This document shows positions 8,468 through 17,353 of a stretch of DNA of 64,000 nt, piece by piece. Origin of the DNA: JAWXUU01 sp044426085 (GTDB lineage: Bacteria > Bacillota > Clostridia > Christensenellales > CAMQZB01). The position numbers and the translations under genes were made by a program. A model generated the notes under the pieces. That model worked only from the letters and a program-made list of their open reading frames with translations. It was not told the DNA's origin and made no database searches. Position 1 is the stretch's first letter. Each line of letters starts with the position of its first letter. The DNA lies in NCBI GenBank assembly GCA_044426085.1, contig JAWXUU010000011.1, positions 7,677 to 71,676 on the forward strand, read 5' to 3'.

Positions 8468-8881
8468 ATGGAAGAAATGAAAAACAAACAACAAGTAAAT
8501 GGTGAAAAACCAGGTCAACAAGCAACTGCTGAAAAATCTGAAGAAAAGCCGATTGTTGAAGTTGTTGAGCAAAAATCAATGTTCTTGGGTAAGCAAGTAC
8601 AAACTTACGTTAAGGACTTTGCAACTGGGGAGTGTGCCGAAACTCGTAAAATTTCAGTAGGGATTAAGGTGTCTGAAGATGATGGTCCAGGATTTGGAAT
8701 GCTTGCAAAAACATATTCTGTTAATCAAGCTGCTTTCGATGCATCTTATTATGCAGCTGAAGTTGGTGATGCTTGTAGTATCACAACCGAGCGTACTACA
8801 TATGATGGCAAAACTTCAGAACGTGTGAAAGCATTCTTGATCAGGAAGCCAGACGGTAAAATCTATGGTATAGAGTGGTAA
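8468..8881 (+). CDS. Early phage protein, candidate ssDNA-binding protein
   Basis: The protein has 137 aa from ATG 8468, chosen because AAAGGAGA lies 6 bases upstream; a TTG start 30 bases earlier lacks such a site. The first 40 residues are charged and disordered. The remainder (about 45-137) is a compact beta-rich domain ending KPDGKIYGIEW. It is the first gene under the early promoter. Filamentous phages need an abundant ssDNA-binding protein and no other prophage 1 gene is an obvious candidate, but no family motif is recognised. Prophage 2 has no homologue. Confidence 0.6.
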   Translation: MEEMKNKQQVNGEKPGQQATAEKSEEKPIVEVVEQKSMFLGKQVQTYVKDFATGECAETRKISVGIKVSEDDGPGFGMLAKTYSVNQAAFDASYYAAEVGDACSITTERTTYDGKTSERVKAFLIRKPDGKIYGIEW

Positions 8882-9002
8882 TTTTTTTCATAAAAGCTTT
8901 GGGGTATTGGGCTTATCAATTCTCCACCAATAGTAACTAAGTACAAAGTAACATTTTTTTCATACATGTGGCTAGGGGATTGCCCTTAAAATCCCTTCTC
9001 TT

Positions 9003-9027
9003 TATGCAAATATTCACTATTTGCATA
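9003..9027 (+). terminator. Perfect 10-bp hairpin upstream of the structural operon, prophage 1
   Basis: TATGCAAATA (9003-9012) pairs perfectly with TATTTGCATA (9018-9027) around TTCAC. A comparable perfect 10-bp hairpin sits in the same position in prophage 2 (34495-34518). It may attenuate readthrough or protect an mRNA 5' end. Confidence 0.45.
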
Positions 9028-9113
9028 TTTGTATATATAGCGTTTATAAGAATTTAGATTGCTTGCAATTTAAAAATATAAAATAAGCTGGTGTTCCCAG
9101 CGGAGGTAATAAT

Positions 9114-9371
9114 ATGTGGATTGGTAAAACCAAAAAAGGTAAAGACGTGACGCTTCTGACTCCTTCTGAAAAGTATGAGAAGTATACTAAAGAAAAAAAG
9201 TCTGGGTATAAGTATACAAATTCTGGACGTCCTAAACTTAATGAAAAGAAACAATGGATAAAATTGTCTTCAGAAGAAAAGGCTTATCGTGATGGTTATA
9301 GAGCTCATGCAATTGATTCTTCTAAAGTCTATAATTCGAAGAACAATAAAAAGAAAACATCTAGGTATTAG
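9114..9371 (+). CDS. Small basic phage protein, unknown
   Basis: The protein has 85 aa, rich in Lys, Tyr and Ser, with no membrane segment. The start is ATG 9114 behind GCGGAGGTAAT. It opens the run of structural genes and ends 11 bases before the coat-like gene. The basic composition would suit nucleic-acid binding, but no family is recognised. Confidence 0.65.
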   Translation: MWIGKTKKGKDVTLLTPSEKYEKYTKEKKSGYKYTNSGRPKLNEKKQWIKLSSEEKAYRDGYRAHAIDSSKVYNSKNNKKKTSRY

Positions 9372-9382
9372 GGGGTAAACAA

Positions 9383-9634
9383 ATGAATTGGAAAGTAATC
9401 GCTATTATATTAGCAGTTGTCTTGGTGCTAGTTATAGTTTCGTGTGGTGTGTTTACAACTGACACCGAAGAAGAAGCTCTGGAAACGGGTGAATCGTTTG
9501 AATTGTCTGGTTCAATCGAATCAGATACAATGTCAAGTTATATGAGCCTTTTAACAGATAATTGGCTTATGATTGCTCTTGTTATTCTCGCTTGCTATGC
9601 CGGCAAGAGCTACGTCGACTATAAATTAAGATAA
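9383..9634 (+). CDS. Candidate major coat protein (pVIII-like)
   Basis: The protein has 83 aa: an N-terminal hydrophobic segment (about 5-22) that can act as a signal or anchor, an acidic amphipathic stretch with LSGSIESD, a second hydrophobic segment (about 57-73) and a basic tail ending KSYVDYKLR. This acidic-hydrophobic-basic plan is that of filamentous phage coat proteins. Prophage 2 has a clear homologue of 87 aa (34556-34819) sharing MNWK at the start and SGSI in the middle. RBS AGGGGG. Confidence 0.7.
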   Translation: MNWKVIAIILAVVLVLVIVSCGVFTTDTEEEALETGESFELSGSIESDTMSSYMSLLTDNWLMIALVILACYAGKSYVDYKLR

Positions 9635-9651
9635 TAGGAGTTAAATAAAAA

Positions 9652-10956
9652 ATGAAATCAAAAATTAAAAATAATAAAAAAATATTGTTGTTGTTGGTGC
9701 TTACCCTTGTTATTGCACTGACTTACTCACTTTGTGTAGGTTTCACCTACGCCGAAGACACACCGAGATATATCTCTGACGACTATGGTATCGCAACAAC
9801 TGATATTGTTAACGAAGAAACTCCAGCTGCGGATCCGGAAGACGGCAGCGTAGGTGATATCACTGAAACTTCTTACGATATTGGTCAAGCTACATATGAA
9901 TATGACGACATCGATGCTGATGAGCTTGCTGAATCAACATATGCTCCAGTTATCTCGCCAACAGACTCTGTGACTATAACAGCTTCAGTTGTTTATTCAG
10001 ATACTGCAATTGATGAAACTGGATATTTGCAAATCATTGCAAAAACTCCATCAGATACAGTCTTTGCAAACTATGATGAAGTTATCACAGTGGCGGATTC
10101 AATCACATCAGAAACATCTTACACTGGTTCTTATACATTCTCAAACCTTGAAGCCGGCGAATATGAATTCATGTTCATGTTCTACACTTCAGCTGACGAA
10201 GTTGATGCAGTTTATTCAGTAGTCCAAACTGTTATGGTTTCAGGTTCTATCACAGAAATGTCAACAATCTCTTCAATCACAGTAAATTATGGCAGCTGCG
10301 TTTTCGCAAGCTTTACTCATGAAGCAGATGAAAACATGGGTACACTAGCTTATAACTGGTATATCGACGATGAATATTTCACAACAACTGAAGACCCTGA
10401 AATTGATATTTGCAATATGCCGGTTGGTGAATATGTAATGTATTGCAACATCGTTCCAGAAGTGGGCGTAGCAACAAAAACAAATTCATTTAACGTGACA
10501 GTTCTTGCTATTGTTTCAGATGATGATGTTGTTATTGTATCTCCAACTTCAGTTGAAATCACTGAAGGCGAAAACGCAACTGTTATGGTTGATGTTTCTG
10601 CACCAGCAGATTCAACAATCTCTTATATTTGGTATGTTTCTAATGTTCAAATCACAGATGTAAACAATTCGATTGTTTCTTTCTCTGGTCTTTCAGTCGG
10701 TGAATATTCTGTTTACTGTGTAGTCACTGTGGACGGTGTTTCTTATGAAACAGATGCAGCAACAATCACAGTTATTGAAAATACTTCAGTGGGCGTGACA
10801 GACACAGATACAGACACAGATACAGACGCTGATGCAGATGCAGAAGATGAAGAAGAAAGCACTCTTGACGGAATTCTTGAGTTCTTGAAAACTTACTGGC
10901 TAATAATCGGTTGTATCATTGTTGTTGTCTTTGTTATCTATAAAAAGAAGCAATAA
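9652..10956 (+). CDS. Secreted, C-terminally anchored Ig-like protein (pIII-like candidate)
   Basis: The protein has 434 aa: a Lys-rich signal peptide ending near FTYAED, an acidic N-terminal domain, a first beta domain (about 100-195), two Ig-like domains (about 205-290 and 295-380, each with a Trp-Tyr core and VGEY..YC), an Asp/Thr repeat linker, a transmembrane segment (about 412-428) and the tail IYKKKQ. A signal peptide plus C-terminal anchor is the topology of filamentous phage pIII. Host binding is inferred. The homologue in prophage 2 is at 34837-36294. Confidence 0.75.
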   Translation: MKSKIKNNKKILLLLVLTLVIALTYSLCVGFTYAEDTPRYISDDYGIATTDIVNEETPAADPEDGSVGDITETSYDIGQATYEYDDIDADELAESTYAPVISPTDSVTITASVVYSDTAIDETGYLQIIAKTPSDTVFANYDEVITVADSITSETSYTGSYTFSNLEAGEYEFMFMFYTSADEVDAVYSVVQTVMVSGSITEMSTISSITVNYGSCVFASFTHEADENMGTLAYNWYIDDEYFTTTEDPEIDICNMPVGEYVMYCNIVPEVGVATKTNSFNVTVLAIVSDDDVVIVSPTSVEITEGENATVMVDVSAPADSTISYIWYVSNVQITDVNNSIVSFSGLSVGEYSVYCVVTVDGVSYETDAATITVIENTSVGVTDTDTDTDTDADADAEDEEESTLDGILEFLKTYWLIIGCIIVVVFVIYKKKQ

Positions 10957-10973
10957 AAATATAAGGGGTTTAT

Positions 10974-11729
10974 ATGAGAAAAAAAATATATAAACTCACT
11001 GTTTTCATTGTTTTGTTAACTCTTAGCTTTGCACTCTTCTCTGGCTTTACTTGGTGTCCTTATTGCAGTGAGTTATGTGAAGATTGCGGAGCAACGGGTT
11101 CAAGCAGTGAGTGTATTGATATGACACGTTATATATCTGAAGATGATTATTATTCCTATGCTGAAGACGAATACTTCTCTTGGGGATATGAAAAATTGTG
11201 TTTGGATATAAAGGGAACGTATGTTTGTGAATTGTGTTGGACAGTTACGCAAGCGGAAAATGATGATGTTTATTATTATGTAAACTATGAAACGGGGATT
11301 GAATACATCTCTTACACTTGCCCAAATTGCGAAAATGTCCACATTATTCAGCTGAGCGATATCGTTTGGGAAGATTATTCTTATACGTATTATGCTGACT
11401 ATTTGACGGCTGTTTTCTTCCCTTGTGAAGATTTCAGTTTTGCATATGGCTGTCAAGCTGAAGACTGTGCAACTTGCGACGGTGTTGGTTATTCACTTTG
11501 CAATCATCCAACAGTAGATACTGAAGATTTAGATATTGAAGATGAGTCCGACTCTGATGCCGGTGATGACGTTCCAACGGTCGACACAACGCAAAGCGCA
11601 ACAAGCTCTGATGTAACTTTCTTCTCTGATGCATTTGAATGGGTGGAAGCAAATATTTTTATATCAATAATAATTGGTGGAGTAGTGATTATCCTTTTGT
11701 TATTGCTTATTAAGAAAATGATGGGTTAA
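10974..11729 (+). CDS. Cys-rich secreted membrane-anchored protein, prophage 1 only
   Basis: The protein has 251 aa: signal peptide, CPYCSELCEDCGATG just after it, a CELCW...CPNC pair in the middle (about residues 78-120), CATCDGVGYSLC near 160, an acidic linker, a transmembrane segment (about 225-245) and a KK tail. The CxxC pairs resemble zinc knuckles and one is DnaJ-like. It is in the middle of the structural operon and is probably a minor virion protein. No equivalent is seen in prophage 2. Confidence 0.65.
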   Translation: MRKKIYKLTVFIVLLTLSFALFSGFTWCPYCSELCEDCGATGSSSECIDMTRYISEDDYYSYAEDEYFSWGYEKLCLDIKGTYVCELCWTVTQAENDDVYYYVNYETGIEYISYTCPNCENVHIIQLSDIVWEDYSYTYYADYLTAVFFPCEDFSFAYGCQAEDCATCDGVGYSLCNHPTVDTEDLDIEDESDSDAGDDVPTVDTTQSATSSDVTFFSDAFEWVEANIFISIIIGGVVIILLLLLIKKMMG

Positions 11730-11732
11730 AAT

Positions 11733-13298
11733 ATGAAAAAGATATGTAAGAAAAATAAAAATGTGCCAATTATCGCTGTTATTATTATATCAGTGATTTT
11801 TGGCATATTTTGCTTTCCAGCAGTTGCTTTCGCAGATGTTTATGTTGATTCTTACATATACGATTGTCCTGATTGTGAAAGTGGCACTGTCACAAATCAT
11901 CTAATATATGATTGTTCTGTATACGGCTGTATTGATGGTACGATTTCTTCAGATGTTACAACCACTTGCACAAGTTGTTCTGGGAATGCTGTTCTTTATA
12001 CATATACTTCAACAACATGTTCGGCGTGTTCTGGGCTTGGCTATTATTATTCTTATAGCTATGATGGAGATGAAAGTAAACCTGAGTTTGTTAAAATTTT
12101 TGGTTGTACTGCATGCGGTGGATATGGTAGTGGTAATGAGTATAATGGAAGGACGTTTAGTTCTGCATTTTCATCTGCAATTACTTCTTTTGAGTCTTAT
12201 ATATCTTCCGGCACTGCGGCTTATGGTGCTGGAGTGATAACGTCTGTATCTTCAGCTGATTGTCCTTCATGTACTGATGGAAATATTTATTCCACAGCTT
12301 TTTCCGATTGTCCAGTATGTGTTGATGGAATTGTTGATGAAGTTTATTATACATCTTGTGATATATGTGATACTTTAGGTATTATTTTAGACTCAAATGT
12401 ATACACCTTCGATTGTCCAGATTGCACTGATGGAACATACACCACAGCAACAACAACTGACTGTCCAAACTGTACCGATGGAACAAAAACAACCACAACA
12501 ACGTCAACTTGCACGTCTTGCACAAATGGTTATGACTATTCATCTTTCTGCCTGAATTGTAGCGGTTATGGTTATTATGTAGAACCTATTTATTATAAAA
12601 ATACAACTTTAGTGGGGTATCTTCTATATGGATGCACTACTTGCGGGGGTTCGGGTTCATCTTCTGCGGTTGAATATGCCGATTTAGATTTTGATAATAT
12701 AACATACGGTTGTGGAAAGGGTGATTGCTCCGATTGTGTTGGTGGGTTGATTTACACTGATACAATCTCCGATTGTACAACTTGCGGTGGTGAAGCTGTT
12801 TTATATGGCGACACTACATATGAATGCCCGACATGTTCTGGCATATCTTGCGTATTTAAAGGTATTGACATCCTCACAGTCTTGCCTGATGTTGCAATCC
12901 TTGACGATTCTTCTATAAATGTATCATTCGATACGTATGAAATAAATGACGTGGGCACTGTTGAATATATCTGGGTTATAAACAATAGTATCTATTCTTC
13001 TTCAAGCTCGCCAAATTTGGAACTTTCTTCAATTCCTATTGGAACTTACAAAGCTTATTGCATTGTGCTTTCGCAGTATGGGTTCACAACAGAAACGAAT
13101 GAATTTACAATTTATTGTATTGATATAAATGACTATGGAAGCTTAGATTCTTCTGATAGTAGTGATAATTTTTCATTCACGGATGTGTTTTCTTCCGTGC
13201 TTGGGAATGGTTTTTCTAATGTAATTTTAATAACGGTATGTGCTGTGATTTTAATCCTTTTCTTATGCGTTATTTTTCTATATATAAAAAGGGGGTAA
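11733..13298 (+). CDS. Cys-rich DnaJ-zinc-finger-array virion protein
   Basis: The protein has 521 aa: a signal peptide (about 1-35, ending AFADV), then about 16 CxxC modules of the type CPDCxxG, CTSCSGNA and CTACGGYG spread over residues 45-370, one Ig-like domain (about 375-465), a Ser/Asp linker, a transmembrane segment (about 490-512) and the tail IKRG. The modules follow the DnaJ zinc-finger pattern CxxCxGxG. The N-terminal half matches 36303-37652 of prophage 2 and the C-terminal half matches 37665-38642, so this is a fused form. RBS GGGTTAAA is weak; coupling to the upstream gene is likely. Confidence 0.8.
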   Translation: MKKICKKNKNVPIIAVIIISVIFGIFCFPAVAFADVYVDSYIYDCPDCESGTVTNHLIYDCSVYGCIDGTISSDVTTTCTSCSGNAVLYTYTSTTCSACSGLGYYYSYSYDGDESKPEFVKIFGCTACGGYGSGNEYNGRTFSSAFSSAITSFESYISSGTAAYGAGVITSVSSADCPSCTDGNIYSTAFSDCPVCVDGIVDEVYYTSCDICDTLGIILDSNVYTFDCPDCTDGTYTTATTTDCPNCTDGTKTTTTTSTCTSCTNGYDYSSFCLNCSGYGYYVEPIYYKNTTLVGYLLYGCTTCGGSGSSSAVEYADLDFDNITYGCGKGDCSDCVGGLIYTDTISDCTTCGGEAVLYGDTTYECPTCSGISCVFKGIDILTVLPDVAILDDSSINVSFDTYEINDVGTVEYIWVINNSIYSSSSSPNLELSSIPIGTYKAYCIVLSQYGFTTETNEFTIYCIDINDYGSLDSSDSSDNFSFTDVFSSVLGNGFSNVILITVCAVILILFLCVIFLYIKRG

Positions 13299-13300
13299 TC

Positions 13301-13432
13301 ATGAATAAACTCTTGATGTTTTTGGTATTGGTAATTGTTTTGTTGTTTACTCTGGATTCTTTGGGATATGTCGATTATTTCGATTTCATCGAACCAGGGC
13401 AAGCAGTGTTTAGTAATATATTTGGAGAGTAA
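13301..13432 (+). CDS. 43-aa single-pass membrane peptide (pVII/pIX-like candidate)
   Basis: The peptide has 43 aa: a hydrophobic segment (about 4-17), then LGYVDYFDFIEP and the end NIFGE. The start is ATG 13301 behind AAAGGGGG. The 46-aa homologue in prophage 2 (38647-38787) shares LGYxDFFEFVEP and IFGE and lies at the same place between the Cys-rich genes. Conservation in both phages and its size suggest a minor coat peptide. Confidence 0.7.
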   Translation: MNKLLMFLVLVIVLLFTLDSLGYVDYFDFIEPGQAVFSNIFGE

Positions 13433-13435
13433 GAT

Positions 13436-15097
13436 ATGACAAAAATTTTTAAAAAAATTTTCAATATGGAAAATTTAAAAAAAGCTGCTGCGTTATTTGT
13501 AATCCTCGCAGTTTTGCTTTCTTTGTTCACTGGTTGCACTGTATCCATGAGCGATGATTGTTGCGATGATTGCGATGGATCTTATTTAGTATTTGCATCA
13601 GAATATCCAACAGACTCTTGTGCGGATCCAAACTGCACCGATTGCACCGATTGCGAAAGTGTTTGTGTCGACTGTTCTGACTGTGATTTTGATGTAGAGT
13701 TAATAAGTTCATCTTGGGTTGATTGTGCGGATTGCACCGACGGTGGCTCATACGTTGTTTCTTCTCGTGTTTGTACAACTTGTAGCGGTGTTGGAATTTT
13801 AACAAATCGTGTCACATCAACATGCCCAACTTGTCTGGGAACGGGCGTTGGTGTTTCTTATGTACAATGTATAGCTTGCGGCGGTGATGGCGTTTTTGTT
13901 TGTCCTGTTTGTGAAGGCTTGGGTTATTACACATCTAATGAGGAAAATTATGGTTGTACAAATTGTGGTGGTAACGGTCTTAGAATGGAAGGTGCTACTG
14001 CTCGAGCTGGAACTGGAACAGTAGATTGTGCTAACTGCGTTGATGGTTATTATACTTCAACTCGCTGCGGCACTTGTTCTGGAGCGGGTACTGTAGCTTC
14101 ATGGGTTGCATCTGATTGTACTGTAACGGCTTGTAATGATGGAATAATCACAACAACAACTTGGGTTGAGTGTTCAACTTGTTTCGGTTCTAAAGGTTGG
14201 TGGATTGATAACGATACTACATATTGTGATTATTGCGGTTATTCACAGCTCGCAACTTGCCCCGATTGTTATGGTTATGGTTATGTGACTTTAGATGGTG
14301 AAAATTATGGCTGTGTTACTTGTGGTGGTAATGGTCTTAGAATGAATGGTGCGACGGCTATCGCTGGTTCTGGAACTATAGATTGTTCATATTGTACTGA
14401 TAGCGTGTATTACACTATTGACTTTGTATGTGTAGATTATGACGGCTATGGTTTTGATGATTATTCTGTAACTGTTAAACATGGTGATTCTATCCCATCT
14501 ATTCTCGGGTGGTCTGAAGATACATATTATTACACAACAACTCAAGCTGGCGGAACTACAATATCAAAAGATTCTGTTGCTGCAGATGATATGACAATTT
14601 ATGTGCAGATTTTAGGAGTGAGTGAAACTTTTACTGTCGCATATTATGAAGTCTCTTGGTCTTCAACATCATGTCAATATAATTTTGCATCATCTGATAT
14701 TTTGAGTGCAAATAGTATTATTGTTCCTTATGATGCGGATGATTTGATGTATGGTTCATCTTTTGAAGAATATGCAGATATTTATTCTTTTTTGGGCTGG
14801 ACAACTTCTGATGATTTTTATATAAGTGTTGATTATAATGATTTTGATTCTTCGGATGTGATTGATTTTGATAGTTATCAAGTGACGTCTGATTTAAGCT
14901 TATTTGCTGTTTATGATTGGACTGAACCAGCAGTGGATAATGATTCATTTTTTGAAGGTTTATTTGATTCTGATTCAAATTTATTTGAAGTATTATTTGA
15001 CTTCGATTCAAGCTTGGCAAATTATCTGGTCTATGGTCTTATAGCCTTGGTAGTTATCGGCATACTTTTGTTCGTGGTTTTGATGTTTAGAAAGTAG
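13436..15097 (+). CDS. Large Cys-rich zinc-finger-array protein with B-repeat-like domains
   Basis: The protein has 553 aa: a signal peptide ending LFTGC, which may be a lipobox, then a dense Cys/Asp segment with CDDC, CTDC and CSDC, DnaJ-like modules CTTCSGVG, CPTCLGTG, CIACGGDG, CPVCEGLG, CTNCGGNG (about 90-330), and two InlB-like beta domains (FLGWTTSDDF, SDLSLFAVYDW; about 335-505). A C-terminal transmembrane segment (about 528-548) and RK tail follow. The prophage 2 homologue is at 38791-40362. It is probably a tip or adsorption protein; zinc binding is inferred from the motifs. Confidence 0.8.
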   Translation: MTKIFKKIFNMENLKKAAALFVILAVLLSLFTGCTVSMSDDCCDDCDGSYLVFASEYPTDSCADPNCTDCTDCESVCVDCSDCDFDVELISSSWVDCADCTDGGSYVVSSRVCTTCSGVGILTNRVTSTCPTCLGTGVGVSYVQCIACGGDGVFVCPVCEGLGYYTSNEENYGCTNCGGNGLRMEGATARAGTGTVDCANCVDGYYTSTRCGTCSGAGTVASWVASDCTVTACNDGIITTTTWVECSTCFGSKGWWIDNDTTYCDYCGYSQLATCPDCYGYGYVTLDGENYGCVTCGGNGLRMNGATAIAGSGTIDCSYCTDSVYYTIDFVCVDYDGYGFDDYSVTVKHGDSIPSILGWSEDTYYYTTTQAGGTTISKDSVAADDMTIYVQILGVSETFTVAYYEVSWSSTSCQYNFASSDILSANSIIVPYDADDLMYGSSFEEYADIYSFLGWTTSDDFYISVDYNDFDSSDVIDFDSYQVTSDLSLFAVYDWTEPAVDNDSFFEGLFDSDSNLFEVLFDFDSSLANYLVYGLIALVVIGILLFVVLMFRK

Positions 15098-15108
15098 GGC
15101 GGTGACTT

Positions 15109-15480
15109 ATGGAATATACAACATTTGAAATCGTATTAAATATTGTGCTTATGATTGGTGTTTGGGTTATATGTGGAATTTCTCTTTGGAGATGTGAGAA
15201 GTATTGCAAGAAAAAGAAAAAAGAAAAGGAAGCTGAAATTGCTGAATTTAAATCGCTTATAGAAAAGCAAAATTCTTTACTTTTGGATATATGTGCTCAG
15301 ACTCAAGCTTTAGTTGAAAAATTAGCACCAGGAGCAATTGTTAAAGATATGGGTATTCCGTATTATAATGATTGTCTTGGTGATGGAGTTGGTGATATCA
15401 ATTCAATATGTTACGGCGCAATTGATGCCGGCACTAAAGAGTGGAAAAAACGGATGAATGTTTATAAAGAAGGTAAATAA
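15109..15480 (+). CDS. Small membrane protein with coiled coil, phage assembly region
   Basis: The protein has 123 aa: one transmembrane segment (about 9-27), a KKKKEKEAE basic stretch and coiled coil (about 33-70), and a soluble C-terminal part with LGDGVGDINSICYG. RBS GGGCGGTG. Its stop lies one base before the next GTG start. It is unassigned; position just before the Zot ATPase suggests assembly or minor coat function. Confidence 0.6.
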   Translation: MEYTTFEIVLNIVLMIGVWVICGISLWRCEKYCKKKKKEKEAEIAEFKSLIEKQNSLLLDICAQTQALVEKLAPGAIVKDMGIPYYNDCLGDGVGDINSICYGAIDAGTKEWKKRMNVYKEGK

Positions 15481-15481
15481 C

Positions 15482-15820
15482 GTGGAAAACTACACAAATT
15501 TGTTATTGCTTGCAATTGTTTTGTTGATTGCTATTATCGTTATATCAAAGCTTGGTTTTGTATCAATCAAAAAGAAGAAAATAAAAATGGAACTTGAGCA
15601 TCTTAAAGATATATATTTGATAAGCTGGCGCGAGCTTGCGGATCTGCGCATTGATGAAAAATCCGAAAAAGTGAATGCTACGGCAATTTTTTCCCAAACA
15701 CAATATTTAAATATTTTGGTTGGTAGGGTTCATGGCTACTGCTATTTGTTGGATTATACATATGAGTATGGCGCAAATAGTATCGTTATTTATGATAAAA
15801 AGAAGAATGAGGTAATTTAG
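15482..15820 (+). CDS. Membrane-anchored protein preceding Zot
   Basis: The protein has 112 aa from GTG 15482, placed directly after the previous stop with AAAGAAGGT upstream. One transmembrane segment (about 6-22), a basic KKKKIK stretch, and a soluble domain ending GRVHGYCYLLDY...DKKKNEVI. That C-terminal pattern recurs in the 89-aa prophage 2 protein (40375-40644: GRIDGVCEIL...FKKNNLI), which lacks the membrane segment. It is probably a partner of the Zot ATPase. Confidence 0.6.
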   Translation: MENYTNLLLLAIVLLIAIIVISKLGFVSIKKKKIKMELEHLKDIYLISWRELADLRIDEKSEKVNATAIFSQTQYLNILVGRVHGYCYLLDYTYEYGANSIVIYDKKKNEVI

Positions 15821-15821
15821 T

Positions 15822-16949
15822 TTGGTAGCCAGATTGAAAGAAATATCACCATCAATATTTTATTTTGGAATCCCTTTAGGTATCTGGGCTTCTGTTTTAA
15901 TATTTATGATATTGAGAGCAATTCTTCCTTTTGTTTCTCTAAGCTGGATAGATATTGTTCTTTTTATACCGCCATGCATATTCATTTTTGTGCATGGCAA
16001 GTTATTTATCCAAATTATAAAGGGTATTATGCAATGTCTTGCGGAAAGCTTCGATCAGATAAATGAAGTTTACGTTATGCCTATTTGTGGCATGGCGCGC
16101 GGCGGTAAAACCTTGTTGGGTTCTGCGATAGTTGTTCGCAAAAGTCAAATAAATTGGTATAAATTGCAGATGCAATATTTCAAAATGTCTAAACTGCAAT
16201 GGCTTTCAAAATATATTGATAATGAAGTATGGTCCGCGCGATGGTTTGAAGTTAAGGATTCATATGAGTATTGGATATCTTATCCAGAATACATACCATG
16301 TTTACTTTCTTCAATTCGAATCACGGATAAATACGGCAGATATTCTAAAGAGCTTCATCTGGAACACCTTTTGCAAAAAGAGCGTATCCCTGCATATTCT
16401 TATATTTTACTTGATGAAGCTGGTTCGGTGGTTGGGTTGTATTATTCAATGAATAAAGACCAGTCACTTATCAATTTTATCCGCTGGATTGGGCAGTTTT
16501 GCGAAGTTCATTTGATATTGACAGAACAGCGTGAATCGAATATAGCGATTGATATCAGAGAAGTCGTTGGTGCAGTTGTTATGGTTGAGATGGAAAAAAA
16601 GATGCAAGCGGTAAAAGGCTTGCAATTTGTCGAGAAGCTCGTGCAAATTGGCCATCAAAAAGGATGGTCGCCGAAAGCTTTTGATTGTATCCAAAAATTA
16701 GAGAATTGGTTTAATAAAGTCGGTTATTTTGCATTCACTATGTATGTTGATTATGGCAATGGTGTTGAAACAATTCATTCAAACATGTGTTGTAACATGC
16801 CGTATAGCTATGAATCGAGAGCATTTTCCCCACTGTATAAAGCGTTGGATAAGTCGTTCGGTGAAAATTCTTCAGATTGCAAGTTGATTTATCCAGAATC
16901 ACAAATGGGGCATTCAATATTAGATTACGAGGTAAAAGTCGATGGCTAA
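15822..16949 (+). CDS. Zot/pI-like filamentous phage assembly ATPase
   Basis: The protein has 375 aa from TTG 15822, chosen because GAATGAGGT precedes it and the frame opens directly after the upstream stop. Two hydrophobic segments (about 13-35 and 44-70) precede a P-loop GMARGGKT (90-97). Walker B is YILLDEAGS (about 194-202). The domain order matches zonular occludens toxin-type proteins, which drive export of filamentous phages. Prophage 2 has a diverged counterpart (40656-41795). Unlike pI of Gram-negative phages, the membrane segments are N-terminal. Confidence 0.8.
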   Translation: MVARLKEISPSIFYFGIPLGIWASVLIFMILRAILPFVSLSWIDIVLFIPPCIFIFVHGKLFIQIIKGIMQCLAESFDQINEVYVMPICGMARGGKTLLGSAIVVRKSQINWYKLQMQYFKMSKLQWLSKYIDNEVWSARWFEVKDSYEYWISYPEYIPCLLSSIRITDKYGRYSKELHLEHLLQKERIPAYSYILLDEAGSVVGLYYSMNKDQSLINFIRWIGQFCEVHLILTEQRESNIAIDIREVVGAVVMVEMEKKMQAVKGLQFVEKLVQIGHQKGWSPKAFDCIQKLENWFNKVGYFAFTMYVDYGNGVETIHSNMCCNMPYSYESRAFSPLYKALDKSFGENSSDCKLIYPESQMGHSILDYEVKVDG

Positions 16950-17208
16950 AAAATATGATATGAGAAGATATTATTGTATTCAAGCGCAGAAGCGAAAAAA
17001 GAGCATGGGAACAGAAACTCAAGCCGCTGCAGCTCTTGATGAGATAATAGAGAAAGAGCGTGAGAACGTGGTTCTGACGCCTCAAGAAAAGATAGATAAG
17101 GCTTACGCAATGAATAGGCTGTTTGCTGGCTCAAAAAGCACTTGGCAAGAATCGGTAGTTGCTCAGCTTGCTGAGCGTGAGCAAAGCGAACCAACGGAGC
17201 TGGATTAA
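16942..17208 (+). CDS. Small protein overlapping the Zot stop
   Basis: The protein has 88 aa; the start at ATG 16942 overlaps the end of the Zot gene, so it is translationally coupled. It is charged (Lys/Arg N-terminus, Glu-rich C-terminus), with no membrane segment or known motif. Prophage 2 has a 94-aa gene in the same position (41797-42081) without obvious similarity. Confidence 0.6.
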   Translation: MAKKYDMRRYYCIQAQKRKKSMGTETQAAAALDEIIEKERENVVLTPQEKIDKAYAMNRLFAGSKSTWQESVVAQLAEREQSEPTELD

Positions 17209-17235
17209 CTTTCCATCTTCATCAGCATCTAAAAA

Positions 17236-17315
17236 TTGCGCGCGCAAGCGCGTCCTTGCATTAGCTTGAAGCACTAGTTGCGCTCGCCAGCGAGCGCAAC
17301 CTTCAAGCCAAGGAC
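17236..17315. other. Nested hairpin, candidate packaging signal or single-strand origin
   Basis: A palindrome TTGCGCGCGCAA (17236-17247) is followed by three nested pairings: GTCCTTG (17252-17258) with CAAGGAC (17309-17315), CTTGAAG with CTTCAAG, and the apical GTTGCGCTCG with CGAGCGCAAC around a CCA loop. In filamentous phages the packaging signal and complementary-strand origin are hairpins in the intergenic region next to the replication origin, which is where this lies. Confidence 0.65.
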
Positions 17316-17353
17316 TGCTAAAAATGCCAAAAATTCGCAAAGGATTTTTGGTT

